From: an uncultured Alphaproteobacteria bacterium
GTDB taxonomy: Bacteria > Pseudomonadota > Alphaproteobacteria > Caulobacterales > Caulobacteraceae
Assembly (NCBI GenBank): GCA_903860975.1
Contig: CAIOSI010000024.1
Coordinates: 55,698 to 119,697 of the forward strand
Length of the DNA stretch: 64,000 bases
Direction of reading: 5' to 3'
Each line of letters begins with the position of its first letter. The first letter of the stretch is position 1. The notes under the pieces were generated by a model. It had not been told where the DNA came from, searched no databases, and saw only the letters and a list, made by a program, of their open reading frames with translations. The translations under genes and the position numbers were made by a program. Below, one piece after another: positions 62,333 through 64,000 of the stretch.

Positions 62333-62548
62333 TTAGCGCGCCTGGAGGCCGAGCAACGACTGCCACATTTCGTTGGCGACCTTGATCACGCCTGCATCCG
62401 CCGTGAAGGCCTGCTTGGCTTGGATCTGGCTGACGGCTTCTGCCGGGTAGTCGCCGTTGACGCCATTGGCGGCGACGCGGTTGGCTGAGGCTGTGAGCTG
62501 CTGGGTCGCTGCCATCATGCCGTAGCGGGCGGTTGAGATCGGATCCAT
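62333..62548 (-). CDS. Small flagellar basal-body rod-like protein
   Basis: MDPISTARYGMMAATQQLTASANRVAANG...AFTADAGVIKVANEMWQSLLGLQAR: rod/hook-type N and C motifs in 71 aa. Confidence 0.65.
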   Translation of the reverse strand: MDPISTARYGMMAATQQLTASANRVAANGVNGDYPAEAVSQIQAKQAFTADAGVIKVANEMWQSLLGLQAR

Positions 62549-62617
62549 TTCGCCACTGTGAACGGGCCGCAGTTAAGCAATCGCAAGGCGACGTGGTGAA
62601 TTGCCGCTAAGCTTATC

Positions 62618-63061
62618 TTGCCTATCGTCCTTTCGGCGATTGACGCTCCTAGCCGATGTGCGGCTGAATGGGCTGGCTGGGGGACGCGACGGAGAAATGC
62701 CATCAAGCCTTTGAGTCTGCTTGGCGCTGCAGCCTTGGTCTTCGGAGCTGGCCTCGCCGGCGCCACACCCCTGTCGCTGAGCCCTCCAAAGTCTGCCACG
62801 ATCTGCCTGGACGGCGGCGGTCATCAGATGCCGGTCGATTGCCGCACGGCCGAGTCCAGCCGTCTCGTCGCGCGCGAGGACGTTTGCACTTGCCCCGGAG
62901 CCACCTTGCAGGTGACTGCGCCCGTCTGCGGGCCTGGCGTGAAGCCCCCCGGCGAGAACGCCGCTTATGAGAAAGAACGCCTCAAAGCTGTGAGCCATGG
63001 CAGCTTGATGAATGCGAGCTGGCGGGGCCAACCCATGTGTGTCGCGCCCCACAACCGCTAG
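62618..63061 (+). CDS. Secreted hypothetical protein (start uncertain)
   Basis: Hydrophobic leader LSLLGAAALVFGAGLAGATP; CLDGGG...CTCPGA cysteine-containing mature part. Confidence 0.55.
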   Translation: MPIVLSAIDAPSRCAAEWAGWGTRRRNAIKPLSLLGAAALVFGAGLAGATPLSLSPPKSATICLDGGGHQMPVDCRTAESSRLVAREDVCTCPGATLQVTAPVCGPGVKPPGENAAYEKERLKAVSHGSLMNASWRGQPMCVAPHNR

Positions 63062-63112
63062 CGGCGGCCGAATGATCGTCGCGTTGAATACGTCGAACTT
63101 CCTGCGTATTGG

Positions 63113-63583
63113 GTGAGGATGTTCGCCCGCCAAATCGCTGTGGCCTGTCTTGCCGCCGAGGCTCTTACAGCTTGCGCGCCCGAGGCGCCAAAGGGCGTCG
63201 AGCGGGAGGCCCTCGATGCGGCGATTTCGCGGGCGATCGGCGATCCACAATCTTGTGTTCTGATCGCCGAACTGGACAGCGGCAAGCTCGTCTATCGCTA
63301 CAATACGCACTCTGCTTGCGACCGGCAGCTTCCCGCTTGCGCCGGACCTGGCTCCGCAATGCAGACCATCGACGATCTTCTCAAGGTCACCCGCAAGGAT
63401 GGTCAGGCGAGGGCGATGAGCTGTAATTCCCTGGCGGATGCCTCGCGCGGAGTAGGCTGGGCGTCCGGGGCTATTGCGGGCAAAGGCCTCGTCTACGCCG
63501 CGATGATGGAGGGGGACCGCGCCTTTCCAGGCCGGGTGATGGCCGACCGGCTTTCGCAGGCTTTCAAGGATGCTGGCCACTAG
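63113..63583 (+). CDS. Secreted hypothetical protein
   Basis: LAAEALTACAPEAPKGVEREALDAAISRAIGDPQSCVLIAELDSGKLVYRYNTHSACDRQLPACAG; lipobox-like C. Confidence 0.65.
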   Translation: MRMFARQIAVACLAAEALTACAPEAPKGVEREALDAAISRAIGDPQSCVLIAELDSGKLVYRYNTHSACDRQLPACAGPGSAMQTIDDLLKVTRKDGQARAMSCNSLADASRGVGWASGAIAGKGLVYAAMMEGDRAFPGRVMADRLSQAFKDAGH

Positions 63584-63635
63584 CCCTTTAAGGTGCTTAG
63601 CACCCGTGCTAACCGCCATTGATGCGTCGCTGCTG

Positions 63636-63711
63636 GGGCCTGTAGCTCAATGGTTAGAGCCGGCCGCTCATAACGGTCTGGTTGCAGGTTCGAGTCCTGC
63701 CGGGCCCACCA
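63636..63711 (+). tRNA. tRNA-Ile2 (CAT anticodon, expected lysidine-modified)
   Basis: Cloverleaf GGGCCTG/GCTC..GAGC/GGCCG-CTCATAA-CGGTC/GCAGG-TTCGAGT-CCTGC/CGGGCCC-ACCA; resembles tRNA-Ile2 more than elongator or initiator Met. Confidence 0.88.
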
Positions 63712-63874
63712 GCGAGGCTCCACTGACGTCCACTGGCGGCCAATGCGTCATTGAATCTGCTAGTGAATACGGATTGCCGATGCCGGGGAGTGTCAGTGGA
63801 CGTGCCGGTGTCCACGAAAATTGGTGCTAGATCCAGGCCGGTATACCAACACCCATTTTCGAGATACCAACCAC

Positions 63875-64000
63875 ACGCCCCTTACGGACGCCAAGCTTCG
63901 AACGCTCAAGCCGGCGACGAAGCCTTACAAGGTCAGCGATTCTGAGGGCCTCCATGTCCTCGTGACCACCACAGGCTCCGTGTTGTGGCGCTTTGCCTAC
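63875..64000 (+). CDS. Tyrosine-type (P4-like) integrase, N-terminus, truncated by window edge
   Basis: PLTDAKLRTLKPATKPYKVSDSEGLHVLVTTTGSVLWRFAY matches the Arm-DNA-binding (DUF4102-type) N-terminus. Confidence 0.8.

Noticed and set aside
62573-63619. 348-aa minus-strand ORF
   Set aside because: Overlaps two plus-strand secreted proteins with signal peptides; composition is shadow-like
1-64000. CRISPR arrays, rRNA, restriction-modification or known defence islands
   Set aside because: No regularly spaced repeats, rRNA signatures, or defence genes were seen; any defence content is more likely in the island beyond 64000

Overview
This 64 kb window is a GC-rich alphaproteobacterial chromosome segment. 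Gene content suggests Caulobacteraceae, possibly Phenylobacterium-like (inference). It is mostly housekeeping: divergent flagellar genes (fliK-like / flgKL), mnmA, a thiolase, uvrB, nadABC, trxB, greA, carA and carB (about 3 kb apart), cspA, dnaG and rpoD. Accessory regions are: (i) a decayed zone at about 7.6-9.7 kb and a TonB receptor flanked by two IS5-type transposase remnants that carry the same nonsense codon; (ii) a nonulosonic-acid / flagellar-glycan type cluster (pseI, pseG, DegT, FemAB-like, formyltransferase, methyltransferase, PhyH dioxygenase) at 31-41 kb; (iii) an ECF sigma/anti-sigma pair next to an AT-rich island; (iv) a secreted DUF6152-like protein plus tandem His-containing membrane proteins at 59-62 kb; (v) a tRNA-Ile2(CAT) followed by the start of a tyrosine integrase, so a genomic island probably begins at the right edge. 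Regulatory sites read directly include two sigma-54 promoters, a GAAC-N7-GAAC LexA-type box upstream of a small membrane protein/dnaG, paired TGCTCA-N3-TGAGCA palindromes at nadA, and recurrent GTTAAC-type motifs in the glycan cluster. No CRISPR array or rRNA was found. All assignments come from reading motifs and proteins; no database search was run.
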